Positions 17,800 through 26,312 of a stretch of DNA of 64,000 bases are shown in pieces. Both the position numbers and the translations under genes were made by a program. Source of the stretch: Sulfuritalea sp. (GTDB lineage: Bacteria > Pseudomonadota > Gammaproteobacteria > Burkholderiales > Rhodocyclaceae). The notes beneath the pieces were generated by a model. It searched no databases. It worked only from the letters and a program-made list of their open reading frames with translations, and was not told where the DNA came from. How positions within the stretch are numbered: position 1 is the stretch's first letter; each line of letters starts with the position of its first letter. The stretch lies in assembly GCA_030680805.1 (NCBI GenBank), contig JAUXUK010000070.1:62001-126000 (forward strand). Direction: 5' to 3'.

Positions 17800-18582
17800 C
17801 TATCCGGGCGGGCTTGCCTCGGGAAAGGTGTCGGCCAATTGCGCGGCGGCACGGCGCAGCGCCGGAACATGCGCCAGCGCCTGGGCCAGGCTCATGCGCG
17901 TGGCGGGCGCGTGCACGGCCAGCGCGGCCGGCACGCGACGCTGGCCACTTTCCACCGGAACGGCGACACACACGGTCCCGGCAAGATACTCCTCATTGTC
18001 GGTGCTGACCCGGTCCTTGCGGATGCGCTTCATGGCGTGTTCCAGTGCTGCGCGGTCGGTGATGGTGTTGGCCGTGAAAGCGGGAAGGGGCAGGGTGTCG
18101 ACGATGCGTTTGCGGGTGCGCAGCGGCATCATTGCCAGCAGCAGCTTGCCGCTGGCGCTGCAATGGGCGGGGATGCGCGAGCCGCTCTGGAAGTGCAGCC
18201 GCAAGGGCCAGGCGGCTTCGACACGGTCGAGATAGACCACCTCGGTGCCGTCCAGCATGGTCAGGTTGCAAGTCTCCCCGATCGTGTCCACTACCGACTG
18301 CAGGATGGCATGGCGCGGTGCGCGCCATGCCGCGCCGGAAACCACGTCGAGGGCGAGGGTCGATAGCCGCGGGCCGGGCCCGTAGCGCTTCCCTTCCGGC
18401 TCGCGCACCAGCATGCCGGCGCCTTCCAGCAAGGCGAGGATGCGATGCACGGTCGGCTTGGGCAGCCCGGTCGCAGCCATGATTTCGGTCAGCGCAAGCG
18501 GGCCTTCGGCGCGGGCCACGGTCTCCATGACGGCCAGCGCGCGCAGTGTTGCCGAGGGTGTCTCAATTTTTTCGTAAGGCAT
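17800..18582 (-). CDS. IclR family transcriptional regulator
   Basis: 260 residues from the ATG at 18582 (a TTG at 18603 would add seven residues but overlaps the operator). A winged helix-turn-helix (about 25-65: LALTEIMAATGLPKPTVHRI) is followed by the IclR effector domain (GSRIPAHCSASGKLLLA; EYLAGTVCVAVPV). It lies divergent to xsc with a perfect inverted repeat in the shared promoter, so it most likely controls xsc and the genes after it, and itself. The effector is unknown; a sulfonate or its breakdown product would fit. Confidence 0.88.
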   Translation of the reverse strand: MPYEKIETPSATLRALAVMETVARAEGPLALTEIMAATGLPKPTVHRILALLEGAGMLVREPEGKRYGPGPRLSTLALDVVSGAAWRAPRHAILQSVVDTIGETCNLTMLDGTEVVYLDRVEAAWPLRLHFQSGSRIPAHCSASGKLLLAMMPLRTRKRIVDTLPLPAFTANTITDRAALEHAMKRIRKDRVSTDNEEYLAGTVCVAVPVESGQRRVPAALAVHAPATRMSLAQALAHVPALRRAAAQLADTFPEASPPG

Positions 18583-18601
18583 AAATATCAAATAATGGAA
18601 C

Positions 18602-18628
18602 AATTTATTTCATTATTGCCAATAAATT
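18602..18628. promoter_or_regulatory. Likely IclR-family operator between iclR and xsc
   Basis: Perfect 8-bp inverted repeat AATTTATT / AATAAATT with an 11-bp spacer, in an AT-rich island between the divergent iclR and xsc genes. The spacing and place suit an IclR dimer site. Confidence 0.5.
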
Positions 18629-18673
18629 CGCGTTATGCAATCATGTCGCGAAATCATCCATGGAGAACGCAGC

Positions 18674-20452
18674 ATGGCCGCAAGCCTGACCGGACGCCAG
18701 CGCATGACGCCGAGCGAAGCCCTCGTGGAAACCCTGGCCGCCAATGGCGTCACCGATATCTTCGGCATTGTCGGTTCGGCCTACATGGATGCGCTGGACA
18801 TCTTTCCGGCAGCCGGCATCCGTTTCATTCCCACCGTTCATGAGCAGGGTGCGGCGCACATGGCCGACGGCTATGCGCGCGTCAGCGGCCGCCACGGTGT
18901 CTGCATCGCGCAGAACGGACCCGGCGTTACCAACTTCGTCACGGCCGTCGCCGCCGCCTACTGGGCGCACAGCCCGGTGGTGGTGATCACGCCCGAAACC
19001 GGCAGCCTGGGCATGGGCCTGGGCGGCTTCCAGGAAACCAACCAGTTGCCGATCTTTTCGGAAATCACCCGCTACCAGGGCCACGTCAACAACCCCAAGC
19101 GCATGGCCGAAATCGCCGCACGCTGCTTCGACCGCGCAATGCTGGAGATGGGGCCGACGCAACTCAACATTCCGCGCGATCATTTCTACGGCGATGCCGA
19201 GTACGAGATCGCCCGGCCGATCCGCATCGAACGCGGCGCCGGCGGCGAGCAGAGCCTCGACGCGGCGGCCGAACTGCTGGCCGCGGCGCACTTCCCGGTG
19301 ATTGTCTCCGGTGGCGGCGTGGTGTTTGCGGAGGGCGTCCAGTCCTGCGTGACACTGGCCGAGATGCTCGGCGCACCGGTGGTGAATAGCTACCTGCACA
19401 ATGATTCCTTTCCGTCCGACCATCCGCTGTGCTGCGGCCCGCTCGGCTATCAGGGGTCGAAGGCAGCGATGAAGCTGATCGCCAAAGCCGACGTGGTGCT
19501 GGCGCTCGGCACGCGCCTCGGGCCCTTCGGCACGCTGCCGCAGCATGGCCTTGACTACTGGCCGAAGGACGCGAAAATCATCCAGGTCGACGCCGACGCG
19601 AAAATGCTCGGCCTGGTGAAGCGGATCTCCGTTGGCATCTGCGGCGATGCGCGGGCCGCGGCGGACGCACTGGCGGACCGGCTGGCGAGCAAGGTGCTTG
19701 TCTGCCAGTTGAACATCGAGAGCCGCGCCGCGGAAATCGCGCAGACGAAAGCCGAGTGGGAAGCCGAGCTCGATGCGTGGCCGCAGGAGCGCGATCCGTG
19801 GAGCATCGAGGTAGCGCAGGACACCGGCAACGGAAATGCCGCCATGCATCCGCGCCAGATGCTGCGCGAACTGGAGCGCGCGATGCCCGCCGACGCGATG
19901 GTGTCCACCGACATCGGCAACATCTGCTCGGTGGCCAACAGTTACTTGCGCTTCATGCGTCCGCGCAGCTTCTTTGCCGCGATGAGCTTCGGCAACTGCG
20001 GCTATGCCTTTCCCGCCATCATCGGGGCCAAGCATGCCGCTCCCGATCGCCCTGCCGTGGCCTACGTCGGCGACGGCGCCTGGGGCATGAGCTTTGGCGA
20101 AATACTCACCTGCGTGCGCGAGAAAATTCCGGTGACGGCCGTGGTCTTCCACAACAAGCAGTGGGGCGCGGAAAAGAAAAACCAGGTTGATTTCTACGGC
20201 AATCGCTTCCTCGGCTCCAACCTGGAAAACCCCAGCTTCGCTGCCATCGCCCGCGCCATGGGCGCCGAGGGCGTGGTGGTGGACAAGCTCGCCGATGTCG
20301 GCCCGGCGCTCGCCGCTGCCTGCGCGGCGCAGAAAGACGGAAAAACCACCGTGCTCGAAATGATGGTCACGCGCGAACTGGGCGACCCGTTCCGTCGCGA
20401 CGCCTTATCCAAGCCTGTACGTTTTTTGGACAAATACAAGAACTACATTTGA
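18674..20452 (+). CDS. xsc: Sulfoacetaldehyde acetyltransferase
   Basis: 592 residues from the ATG at 18674, which has GGAGAA six bases upstream; an earlier in-frame ATG lacks a site. Xsc uses ThDP to split sulfoacetaldehyde with phosphate into sulfite and acetyl phosphate, the last step of taurine and related C2-sulfonate breakdown. The sequence follows known Xsc closely: IVGSAYMDALDIFPAAGIRF, VHEQGAAHMADGYARVSGRH with the ThDP-activating Glu, NSYLHNDSFPSDHP, GPLGYQGSKAAMKL and GDGAWGMSFGEI in the ThDP-binding motif. Upstream sulfonate-oxidising genes are not in the window. It pairs naturally with the Pta and AckA genes nearby. Confidence 0.9.
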   Translation: MAASLTGRQRMTPSEALVETLAANGVTDIFGIVGSAYMDALDIFPAAGIRFIPTVHEQGAAHMADGYARVSGRHGVCIAQNGPGVTNFVTAVAAAYWAHSPVVVITPETGSLGMGLGGFQETNQLPIFSEITRYQGHVNNPKRMAEIAARCFDRAMLEMGPTQLNIPRDHFYGDAEYEIARPIRIERGAGGEQSLDAAAELLAAAHFPVIVSGGGVVFAEGVQSCVTLAEMLGAPVVNSYLHNDSFPSDHPLCCGPLGYQGSKAAMKLIAKADVVLALGTRLGPFGTLPQHGLDYWPKDAKIIQVDADAKMLGLVKRISVGICGDARAAADALADRLASKVLVCQLNIESRAAEIAQTKAEWEAELDAWPQERDPWSIEVAQDTGNGNAAMHPRQMLRELERAMPADAMVSTDIGNICSVANSYLRFMRPRSFFAAMSFGNCGYAFPAIIGAKHAAPDRPAVAYVGDGAWGMSFGEILTCVREKIPVTAVVFHNKQWGAEKKNQVDFYGNRFLGSNLENPSFAAIARAMGAEGVVVDKLADVGPALAAACAAQKDGKTTVLEMMVTRELGDPFRRDALSKPVRFLDKYKNYI

Positions 20453-20473
20453 CGGAAATCCGGAGGAGAAGAA

Positions 20474-22225
20474 ATGGCAGAGATCACCGGCGGCGAAATC
20501 ATCGCCCGCATGTTGCAAAAAGAGGGCGTCGAGAAGGTCTTCGGCATCATCGACGGCACCTATTTCGGCTTCTACGCGGCGCTGCATCGGCTCGGCATCG
20601 AGATCGTCACGCCGCGCCACGAAACCTGCGCGGCACACATGGCCGGCACCTATGCGCGGCTGACCGGCAAGCTCGGTGTCTGCATGGCCAGCAATGGCCC
20701 CGGCGTTGCCAACCAGCGGCCCGGCCTGGTGGACGAGCAGGCCGACGGCAACCGCGTGCTGGCGATCACCAGCGCGCGCCGGCCGACCATCATGTACCCC
20801 GACCGTGGCGGCAGCTACCAGTGCTTCGACCAGAGCGGCGTCATCGGCAAGATCGGCAAATGGAGCACGGCGGTATCAAGCTTCGACCGCGTGCCCGAGC
20901 TGGTGAGGAAGGCTTTGCGCAAGAGTTGGGAAGGGCGGCCCGGCGTGGTGCATGTCGATGTGCCCGAGACCATCATGAACGGCAAATTCAAGGCCGACGT
21001 CAGTTACTGGGCGCCGCACCAGTACCGCAACGCCGTACCGCCAGCGCCGACTTTTGATCAGGTCAAGCAGGCTGCCGATCTGTTGATCGCCGCCGACGCG
21101 CCGATGATCCATGCCGGCAGCGGCATCATCCACTGCAACGCCTATGCAGCACTGCAGCGTGTCGCCGAACTGCTGCATGCGCCGGTGACCACCAGTTGGG
21201 CCGCGCGCGGCATGCTGACCGAGAACTCGCCGCTGGCCATCACCATGCCGCACGTCAAGCTCAACCACAAGGTGCGCAACGACGCCGACGTGGTGCTGAT
21301 CCTCGGCTCGCGCATCGGAGAAACCGACTGGTGGGGCAAGCCGCCCTACTGGCGTCATCCCTCCGAGCAGAAGACCATCCAGGTCGACCTCGATGCCGAC
21401 ATGATCGGCCTCAACAAGCCGGCCGACCTGGGCGTTGTCGCCGATGCCAAACGCTTCCTCGAACTGCTGGGCGACGAACTGGAAAAGCGCAAAGGCGAAC
21501 TCAAGCTCGACGCCCGCCGCACCCGCGTCGCCGGCTACGCCAGGACCATGCAGGAAGACCGCGCCGGCTGGGACAAGGCGCTCTCCGACATGGCGATCCC
21601 GATGCATCCGGCGCACATCGGCGCGGTTTGCCGCGAGTTGTTCCCGGAAGACTCGGTGCTGGTCGCCGACGGCGGCAATGCCACGATCTGGGCCATGTTC
21701 TATCACAAGGTCACGGTGCCCAACACCGTGATATCCACCTTCAAGTTCGGCATGCTCGGCGCCGGCATGTCGCAGGCGGTGGCGGCGGCCATTGCGCGGC
21801 CGGGCAAGCCGGTTTGCTGCATCATCGGCGACGGCGCCATGGGCTTCCATTCGCAGGAAGTCGAAACGGCGGTGCGCAACAAGGCGCAGGTGATCTACAT
21901 CGTGCTCGCCGACAAGCAGTGGGGCATGGTCAAGATGAACCAGCAGTTCATGTTGCGGCCGATCAAGACCATGATCTTCAAACACCTCGATCCCGATGAG
22001 ACGATCAAGGCCGACCTGGGCGAAATCAAGTTCGACAAGCTGGGCGAGAGCATGGGCGCCTATGGCGAGCGCGTCTCTGATCCGAAGGAGTTGAAGCCTG
22101 CGCTGCAACGCGCGCTGGCGACGGGCGGCTGCGCGGTGATCCACGTCGATGTCGATCCGGTCAAGCACATGTGGGCGCCGGGCCTGATCCATTTCAAGAA
22201 GATGCACGAAGAGCCCAAGGCGTGA
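20474..22225 (+). CDS. ThDP-dependent enzyme, acetolactate-synthase-like, function unknown
   Basis: 583 residues, 21 bp after xsc with a strong GGAGGAGAAG ribosome site. It has the full three-domain ThDP architecture: an N-terminal domain with the activating Glu in RHETCAAHMAGTYARLTGK, a central domain, and a C-terminal ThDP site GDGAMGFHSQEVETAVRNKA. It is related to but clearly different from Xsc. Members decarboxylate 2-keto acids or act on acyl-CoAs. Co-location with xsc suggests action on a sulfonated or C2-C3 keto intermediate, which is inference. One dispersed 24-bp motif copy lies inside, coding AVPPAPTF. Confidence 0.8.
   Translation: MAEITGGEIIARMLQKEGVEKVFGIIDGTYFGFYAALHRLGIEIVTPRHETCAAHMAGTYARLTGKLGVCMASNGPGVANQRPGLVDEQADGNRVLAITSARRPTIMYPDRGGSYQCFDQSGVIGKIGKWSTAVSSFDRVPELVRKALRKSWEGRPGVVHVDVPETIMNGKFKADVSYWAPHQYRNAVPPAPTFDQVKQAADLLIAADAPMIHAGSGIIHCNAYAALQRVAELLHAPVTTSWAARGMLTENSPLAITMPHVKLNHKVRNDADVVLILGSRIGETDWWGKPPYWRHPSEQKTIQVDLDADMIGLNKPADLGVVADAKRFLELLGDELEKRKGELKLDARRTRVAGYARTMQEDRAGWDKALSDMAIPMHPAHIGAVCRELFPEDSVLVADGGNATIWAMFYHKVTVPNTVISTFKFGMLGAGMSQAVAAAIARPGKPVCCIIGDGAMGFHSQEVETAVRNKAQVIYIVLADKQWGMVKMNQQFMLRPIKTMIFKHLDPDETIKADLGEIKFDKLGESMGAYGERVSDPKELKPALQRALATGGCAVIHVDVDPVKHMWAPGLIHFKKMHEEPKA
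21031..21054 (-). repeat. Dispersed 24-bp motif, copy 3 (inside ThDP gene)
   Basis: Plus strand reads CGCCGTACCGCCAGCGCCGA, then CTTT; antisense relative to the host gene. Confidence 0.8.
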
Positions 22226-22232
22226 CAATGTC

Positions 22233-22335
22233 GTCATTCCCGCGCAGGCGGGAATCCAGAACGGCCTGGGTTCCCGCGTTGCCACCCCGCGAAGCGGAAT
22301 CCAAGGCATGCAGAGCCGCGGGAACGACGGAATGA
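22233..22335. repeat. REP-like inverted pair B
   Basis: Opens with GTCATTCCCGCGCAGGCGGG and closes with a diverged mirror copy (CGCGGGAACGACGGAATGA). Lies between the ThDP gene and the transporter gene. Confidence 0.65.
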
Positions 22336-22360
22336 TGCATCTGCTTGAACTGGAGCACCC

Positions 22361-23269
22361 ATGACCGAAATCGACCTCATCCGGCTCAACTTCAATCCGG
22401 GCTCGCTGTGGGCGCTCAACGCCATCATCGGCCTGGTCATGTTCGGCGTTGCGCTCGACCTCAAGGTGGCGGATTTCAAGGCCGTGCTGACCATGCCCAA
22501 GCCGGTATTGATCGGCCTCGCCGGGCAGTTCATCCTGCTGCCGGCCTTTACTTTCCTGCTGGTGCTGCTGATCAAGCCGGCGCCCAGCATCGCGCTGGGC
22601 ATGATGCTGGTCGCGGCCTGTCCGGGCGGCAATATTTCCAACTTCCTCACCCACTACGCCAGGGGCAACACCGCGCTGTCGATCACCATGACGGCGCTGT
22701 CCACCGCCGTGGCCATCGTCATGACGCCGCTCAACCTCTCGCTGTGGGGCGGGTTGAATCCGGAGACGGCGAAGATTCTCAAGGTGGTGGCACTCGATCC
22801 GCTCGACATGCTGCTCGCCGTATTCCTGTTGCTGGGGCTGCCGATGATTGCCGGCATGTGGGCCGGTTCGCGCTTCCCGAAATTCGTCGAGCGCGCACAC
22901 AAGCCGGTGAAGATTTTTTCCATCGCGGTCTTCGGCATCTTCGTGCTCGGCGCGCTGGCGGCCAACTGGCGCTACTTCCTCGACTACGTCGGATTCGTCG
23001 TCTTCGCCGTCTTCCTGCACAACGCGCTGGCCCTGAGCACGGGCTACTTCGCCGCAAGGTTCAGCGGCCTGCCAGAGCGCGACCGGCGCGCGGTGTCCAT
23101 CGAGGTCGGCATCCAGAACTCGGCGCTGGGCCTGATCCTGATTTTCAATTTCTTCGACGGCCTCGGCGGCATGGCCATCGTTACGGCTTGGTGGGGTATC
23201 TGGCACATCATCTCGGGTCTGACGGTATCCACCTATTGGAGCAAGCGCGACCCACAGGGCACGACATGA
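22361..23269 (+). CDS. Bile acid:sodium symporter (BASS) family transporter
   Basis: 302 residues, almost entirely hydrophobic, with about nine or ten membrane helices. It carries family landmarks such as MLVAACPGGNISNFLTHYAR (the sodium-site region) and VGIQNSALGLILIFNF. BASS proteins import organic anions such as bile acids, keto acids or sulfonated compounds with sodium. Placement after xsc and the ThDP gene makes it a candidate importer for their substrate, by inference. It overlaps the next gene by 4 bp (ATGA). Confidence 0.82.
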   Translation: MTEIDLIRLNFNPGSLWALNAIIGLVMFGVALDLKVADFKAVLTMPKPVLIGLAGQFILLPAFTFLLVLLIKPAPSIALGMMLVAACPGGNISNFLTHYARGNTALSITMTALSTAVAIVMTPLNLSLWGGLNPETAKILKVVALDPLDMLLAVFLLLGLPMIAGMWAGSRFPKFVERAHKPVKIFSIAVFGIFVLGALAANWRYFLDYVGFVVFAVFLHNALALSTGYFAARFSGLPERDRRAVSIEVGIQNSALGLILIFNFFDGLGGMAIVTAWWGIWHIISGLTVSTYWSKRDPQGTT

Positions 23270-24222
23270 CGGCGCTCGACATTCTCGTCACCGGAAGTTC
23301 CGGCTACCTCGGCAGCCAGGTGGTGGAGGTGCTGGCGGATCGCGGCAACTTCAGCGTGGTCGCCCTCGATCTGCGCGAAGCGGCGCAACGCCTGCCGAAC
23401 GTGATCTACGAGACCGCCGACATCCGCGCGCCGGAAGTGGATGCCATCGTCGGCCGCCACCGGCCGCAAGTGGTGGTGCATCTGGCCTCCATCGTCACTC
23501 CGGGGAAGAAGAGCAATCGCGACTTTGAATACAGCGTCGATGTCGAGGGCACGCGCAATCTGCTCGACGCCTGCGTGCGCCATGCGGTCAGGCGCGTCAT
23601 CGTGTCCTCCAGCGGCGCCGCCTACGGCTACCACGCCGACAATCCCGACTGGCTGACGGAAACCGACCCCGCGCGCGGCAACCAGAGCTTCGCCTATTCC
23701 TGGCACAAGCGCCTGGTCGAGGAAATGCTCGCCGACTACCGCAAGCAGCAGCCCCAACTCGAACAGATCATTTTTCGCATCGGCACCATACTCGGCGCCT
23801 CGGTGCATAACCAGATCACCGATCTCTTTGAAAAGCCGCGCCTGATCGCGATTCGCGGGTCGGACAGTCCCTTCGTCTTCATCCACGACCAGGATGTGGT
23901 GGGCGCCATCGTGCAAGGCGTCGGATCAAAGGTGACCGGCACCTTCAACGTCGCCGGCGACGGCAAACTGGACATCTTCGAGATCGCGCAACGGCTGGGC
24001 AAGCGCTGCGTGGTTTTCCCCGCCGGCGTGCTGCAAGCCGCACTGTGGCTGCTGAAGAAGCTGGGCCTGACGCAATACGGGCCCGAGCAGATCGATTTTC
24101 TTCGCTACCGGCCGGTGCTCGACAACCGGCGGCTGAAGGAAGAGTTCGGCTACGTGCCAAAGCTGACGTCCGCCGAGGTTTTCGAATTGTGGCGCAACTC
24201 GCGCCAACGGAAGACTACGTGA
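23266..24222 (+). CDS. NAD-dependent epimerase/dehydratase (extended SDR)
   Basis: 318 residues. Nucleotide-binding motif TGSSGYLGSQVVEVLADRG at the N-terminus, VVVHLASIV strand, SSSGAAYG with the catalytic Ser, and SYSWHKR with Lys in the catalytic region, though the Tyr is displaced from the canonical YxxxK (here YSWHK). It resembles UDP-sugar epimerases in overall length. Coupled to the transporter by an ATGA overlap, so it probably serves the same pathway. Substrate unknown. Confidence 0.78.
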   Translation: MTALDILVTGSSGYLGSQVVEVLADRGNFSVVALDLREAAQRLPNVIYETADIRAPEVDAIVGRHRPQVVVHLASIVTPGKKSNRDFEYSVDVEGTRNLLDACVRHAVRRVIVSSSGAAYGYHADNPDWLTETDPARGNQSFAYSWHKRLVEEMLADYRKQQPQLEQIIFRIGTILGASVHNQITDLFEKPRLIAIRGSDSPFVFIHDQDVVGAIVQGVGSKVTGTFNVAGDGKLDIFEIAQRLGKRCVVFPAGVLQAALWLLKKLGLTQYGPEQIDFLRYRPVLDNRRLKEEFGYVPKLTSAEVFELWRNSRQRKTT

Positions 24223-24231
24223 AGAGGCATC

Positions 24232-24310
24232 GTCATTCCGGCGAAGGCCGGAATCCAGAGACTTATGGAAGGCGAAAGAATCCCTGGATTCCGGCTTTCG
24301 CCGGAATGAC
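24232..24310. repeat. REP-like inverted pair C
   Basis: GTCATTCCGGCGAAGGCCGG at the left and its mirror CCGGCTTTCGCCGGAATGAC at the right, 79 bp in total. Between the two SDR genes. Confidence 0.8.
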
Positions 24311-24346
24311 GGAGCGACGGGAACGCGTAGCTGGCCTAACCCTCAA

Positions 24347-25165
24347 ATGACCCGCCGCAACCTCACCGGCAAAGTAGTCCTGATCACCGGCGCCGCCGGC
24401 GGCCTCGGCGCCGCGCTGTGCCAACGCTTTGCCGCCGCCGGCGCGCGGATCGCCGCCATGGATCTCGACGCGGCCAAGCTCGACACCCTGACAACATCAC
24501 TGCGCGCCAAAGGCGCCGAAGCGCTGGCCCTGACCGGCGACATCACCGACCCGACCGCGTGCGAGTCAGCGATAGCCGCAACGCTGGCACATTTCGGCGC
24601 CCTCGACGGCCTCATCAACAACGCCGGCATCAGCCATCGCAGCCTGCTCGCCGACACCGACTCCGACGTCATCGCCCGCGTCATGGCAGTCAACTTCTTC
24701 GGCGCCGCCAACCTCACCCAGGCCGCGCTGGCGCAAATCGTGGCGCGGCAGGGCTTCATCGTCACCATCTCCAGCGTCGCCGGCTTTTCGCCGCTGATCG
24801 GCCGCACCGGCTATGCCGCCAGCAAGCACGCGCTGCATGGCTTCTTCGACAGCCTGCGCAGCGAAGTCGAAGGCGCCGGTGTCGGCGTCACCCTGGTTTG
24901 TCCCTCGTTCATCCGCACCGGCATCGGCACGGCGGCGACCGACGGCAGCGGCGCGCCGGTCAGCAGTCCGCGCATCACCAGCGGCGTCGAATCCTCGCCC
25001 GAGGAAATCGCGGCGCAGATTTTCGATGCCGTGGCGGCAGGGCGCAGGCTGCTACTGCCCGACACCACCGCGCGCAAGGCATGGTGGCTGAGCCGGCTGG
25101 CGCCGGGGCTCTACGCCCGGATCATGAAGCAACGGATGGGCAGGGAGTTTTCGGGCCTGCTTTAG
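24347..25165 (+). CDS. SDR family oxidoreductase (classical)
   Basis: 272 residues. TGAAGGLGAALCQRF is the cofactor-binding glycine motif, NNAG is present, and the catalytic triad is Ser in TISSVAGFSPL with YAASKHAL (YxxxK). The C-terminus has a hydrophobic SRLAPGLYARIMKQR stretch common in SDRs close to lipid or steroid-type substrates. It follows REP pair C and may be a separate transcript. A role in reducing or oxidising an aldehyde or alcohol of the sulfonate route is possible but not shown. Confidence 0.82.
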   Translation: MTRRNLTGKVVLITGAAGGLGAALCQRFAAAGARIAAMDLDAAKLDTLTTSLRAKGAEALALTGDITDPTACESAIAATLAHFGALDGLINNAGISHRSLLADTDSDVIARVMAVNFFGAANLTQAALAQIVARQGFIVTISSVAGFSPLIGRTGYAASKHALHGFFDSLRSEVEGAGVGVTLVCPSFIRTGIGTAATDGSGAPVSSPRITSGVESSPEEIAAQIFDAVAAGRRLLLPDTTARKAWWLSRLAPGLYARIMKQRMGREFSGLL

Positions 25166-25184
25166 CGGCGCGTCGCGCGGAAGG

Positions 25185-25210
25185 AAAAGTCGGCGCTGGC
25201 GGGACGGCGA
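25185..25210 (+). repeat. Dispersed 24-bp motif, copy 4 (intergenic)
   Basis: AAAAGTCGGCGCTGGCG, then GGACGGCGA; 20 bp after the SDR stop codon and before the toxin operator. Confidence 0.8.
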
Positions 25211-25261
25211 TTTGCAATCCCCTCTACTGTGTTTCTCGGAAGTGCGCGGTGCTTGCATGAA

Positions 25262-25279
25262 TGTAGCTTGTAAGCTACA
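25262..25279. promoter_or_regulatory. Toxin-antitoxin operator (perfect inverted repeat)
   Basis: TGTAGCTT-GT-AAGCTACA: an 8-bp perfect inverted repeat ending 9 bases before the toxin start, the usual place for antitoxin autoregulation. Confidence 0.65.
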
Positions 25280-25287
25280 CTTTTCCC

Positions 25288-25611
25288 ATGATTGAAGTAT
25301 TCCGATACCAAACCGCCAGTGGTCATGAACCGGTCACCGAGTGGCTGCTATCGCTGCGCGACAAGCAAGCGTAGGCCAAGGTTCGGCTTCGCTTGAAGCG
25401 GATCGAGGCTGGCAATTTTGGCGATTGCGAGTCGGTGGGCGATGGTGTTCTGGAACTGCGGGAGCATTTCGGCGCCGGGTATCGGGTCTATTTGGGGCGT
25501 CACGGTCGGTCGATCGTCATTCTGTTGTCGGGCGGATCGAAGAAGACACAGGCGACGGACATCAGGACGGCCAAGGAATACTGGGCCGATTGGAAACGGA
25601 GGCAAGCATGA
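25288..25611 (+). pseudogene. HigB/RelE-like toxin interrupted by an amber stop
   Basis: The frame from the ATG at 25288 encodes a RelE/HigB-family addiction killer protein of about 107 residues: MIEVFRYQTASGHEPVTEWL at the start, then RLKRIEAGNFGDCESVGDGV, LREHFGAGYRVYLGR and IVILLSGGSKKTQ. A TAG codon at 25372-25374 interrupts it after 28 residues (between DKQA and AKVRLR). A single C-to-T change from CAG would explain it. Everything downstream of the stop stays well conserved, so inactivation looks recent. It overlaps the intact antitoxin by 4 bp. Confidence 0.8.
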
Positions 25612-25940
25612 ACAAGAAAGTAGCCGCGGCGGTTTCGCATCACGAGCGCGAGGTAGCCGAACTTCGGGCAGACCGTGAACTGGCGGTGGAATATCTCAAG
25701 GCGGCAATGGAATCGCTCGATGATCCGGATGACCGGGCCGCGGGTCTTCTTGCGCTGCGAACCGTGGCGGAAGCTTACGGCGGACTGGGCGCGGTGGCGG
25801 CCGAAGCCGGCATCAGCAGGGAATCGCTGTATCGCACCTTGTCGGCCAAGGGCAATCCCACGCTGAAAACCCTTCTGGCGGTGTTAAAGGCCGTAGGCAT
25901 GAAGCTTTCGGTTGAGCCAGGGCAACACGCCGCTGCCTGA
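25608..25940 (+). CDS. Antitoxin of HigA-like addiction module
   Basis: 110 residues with a helix-turn-helix (GLGAVAAEAGISRESLYRTL) typical of the antidote proteins paired with this killer family. The N-terminal helix (VAAAVSHHEREVAELRADRE) is the toxin-binding part. The ATG overlaps the end of the toxin frame (ATGA). It is intact although its toxin is broken, as expected for a module decaying without harm. It probably binds the inverted repeat at 25262-25279. Confidence 0.82.
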   Translation: MNKKVAAAVSHHEREVAELRADRELAVEYLKAAMESLDDPDDRAAGLLALRTVAEAYGGLGAVAAEAGISRESLYRTLSAKGNPTLKTLLAVLKAVGMKLSVEPGQHAAA

Positions 25941-26109
25941 ATTTCGCGATCCGGGCCGCTCCGGTTCCGGCGACTGCCGACGTTGGCGGGCCGGCTATTC
26001 AGGCACGGCCGGCCGAGATAGTCAGTAACGTATAATGAATTTCGTGTCCATTCCGCTTCCGTCAAGTCGAAGACGGCCTCTCCAATCTCAACCGGCAGGA
26101 GCAAGAGCG

Positions 26110-26310
26110 ATGAGTGCTACCGAACAGGTATTGATCGAGAAGATCAAACAACTGCCGCCGCAGCGCTTGGCGGAGGTCGAGGACTTTGTGGATTTCCTGC
26201 GCACCCGCGAGGATGACCAGCGCCTCAACCAAGCCGCCGCCAAAGTTGCCGAGGCGAGTTTTGCGGCGGTGTGGAACAACGACGAAGACGCCGCTTACGA
26301 TCGGATGTAA
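26110..26310 (+). CDS. Antitoxin of a MazF-type module
   Basis: 66 residues, starting MSATEQVLIEKIKQLPPQRL and continuing with AEVEDFVDFLRTREDD. This helical motif (DUF2281-like) is common in antitoxins paired with MazF/PemK toxins. The chosen ATG has an AGGAGCAAGAG region just upstream. The stop is 2 bp before the start of the toxin frame. Confidence 0.7.
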   Translation: MSATEQVLIEKIKQLPPQRLAEVEDFVDFLRTREDDQRLNQAAAKVAEASFAAVWNNDEDAAYDRM

Positions 26311-26312
26311 CG

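Noticed and set aside
20876-23206. 776-codon minus-strand open frame opposite the ThDP and transporter genes
   Set aside because: Spans two well-supported plus-strand genes and their gap; composition is His/Asp/Arg-rich as in antisense shadows.
14997-24310. CRISPR array
   Set aside because: The repeats are single mirror pairs at three distant sites with no regular spacers and no cas genes.
25372-25374. TAG in the toxin as pyrrolysine or programmed read-through
   Set aside because: No pyl genes or context for recoding; simple mutation from CAG is more economical.
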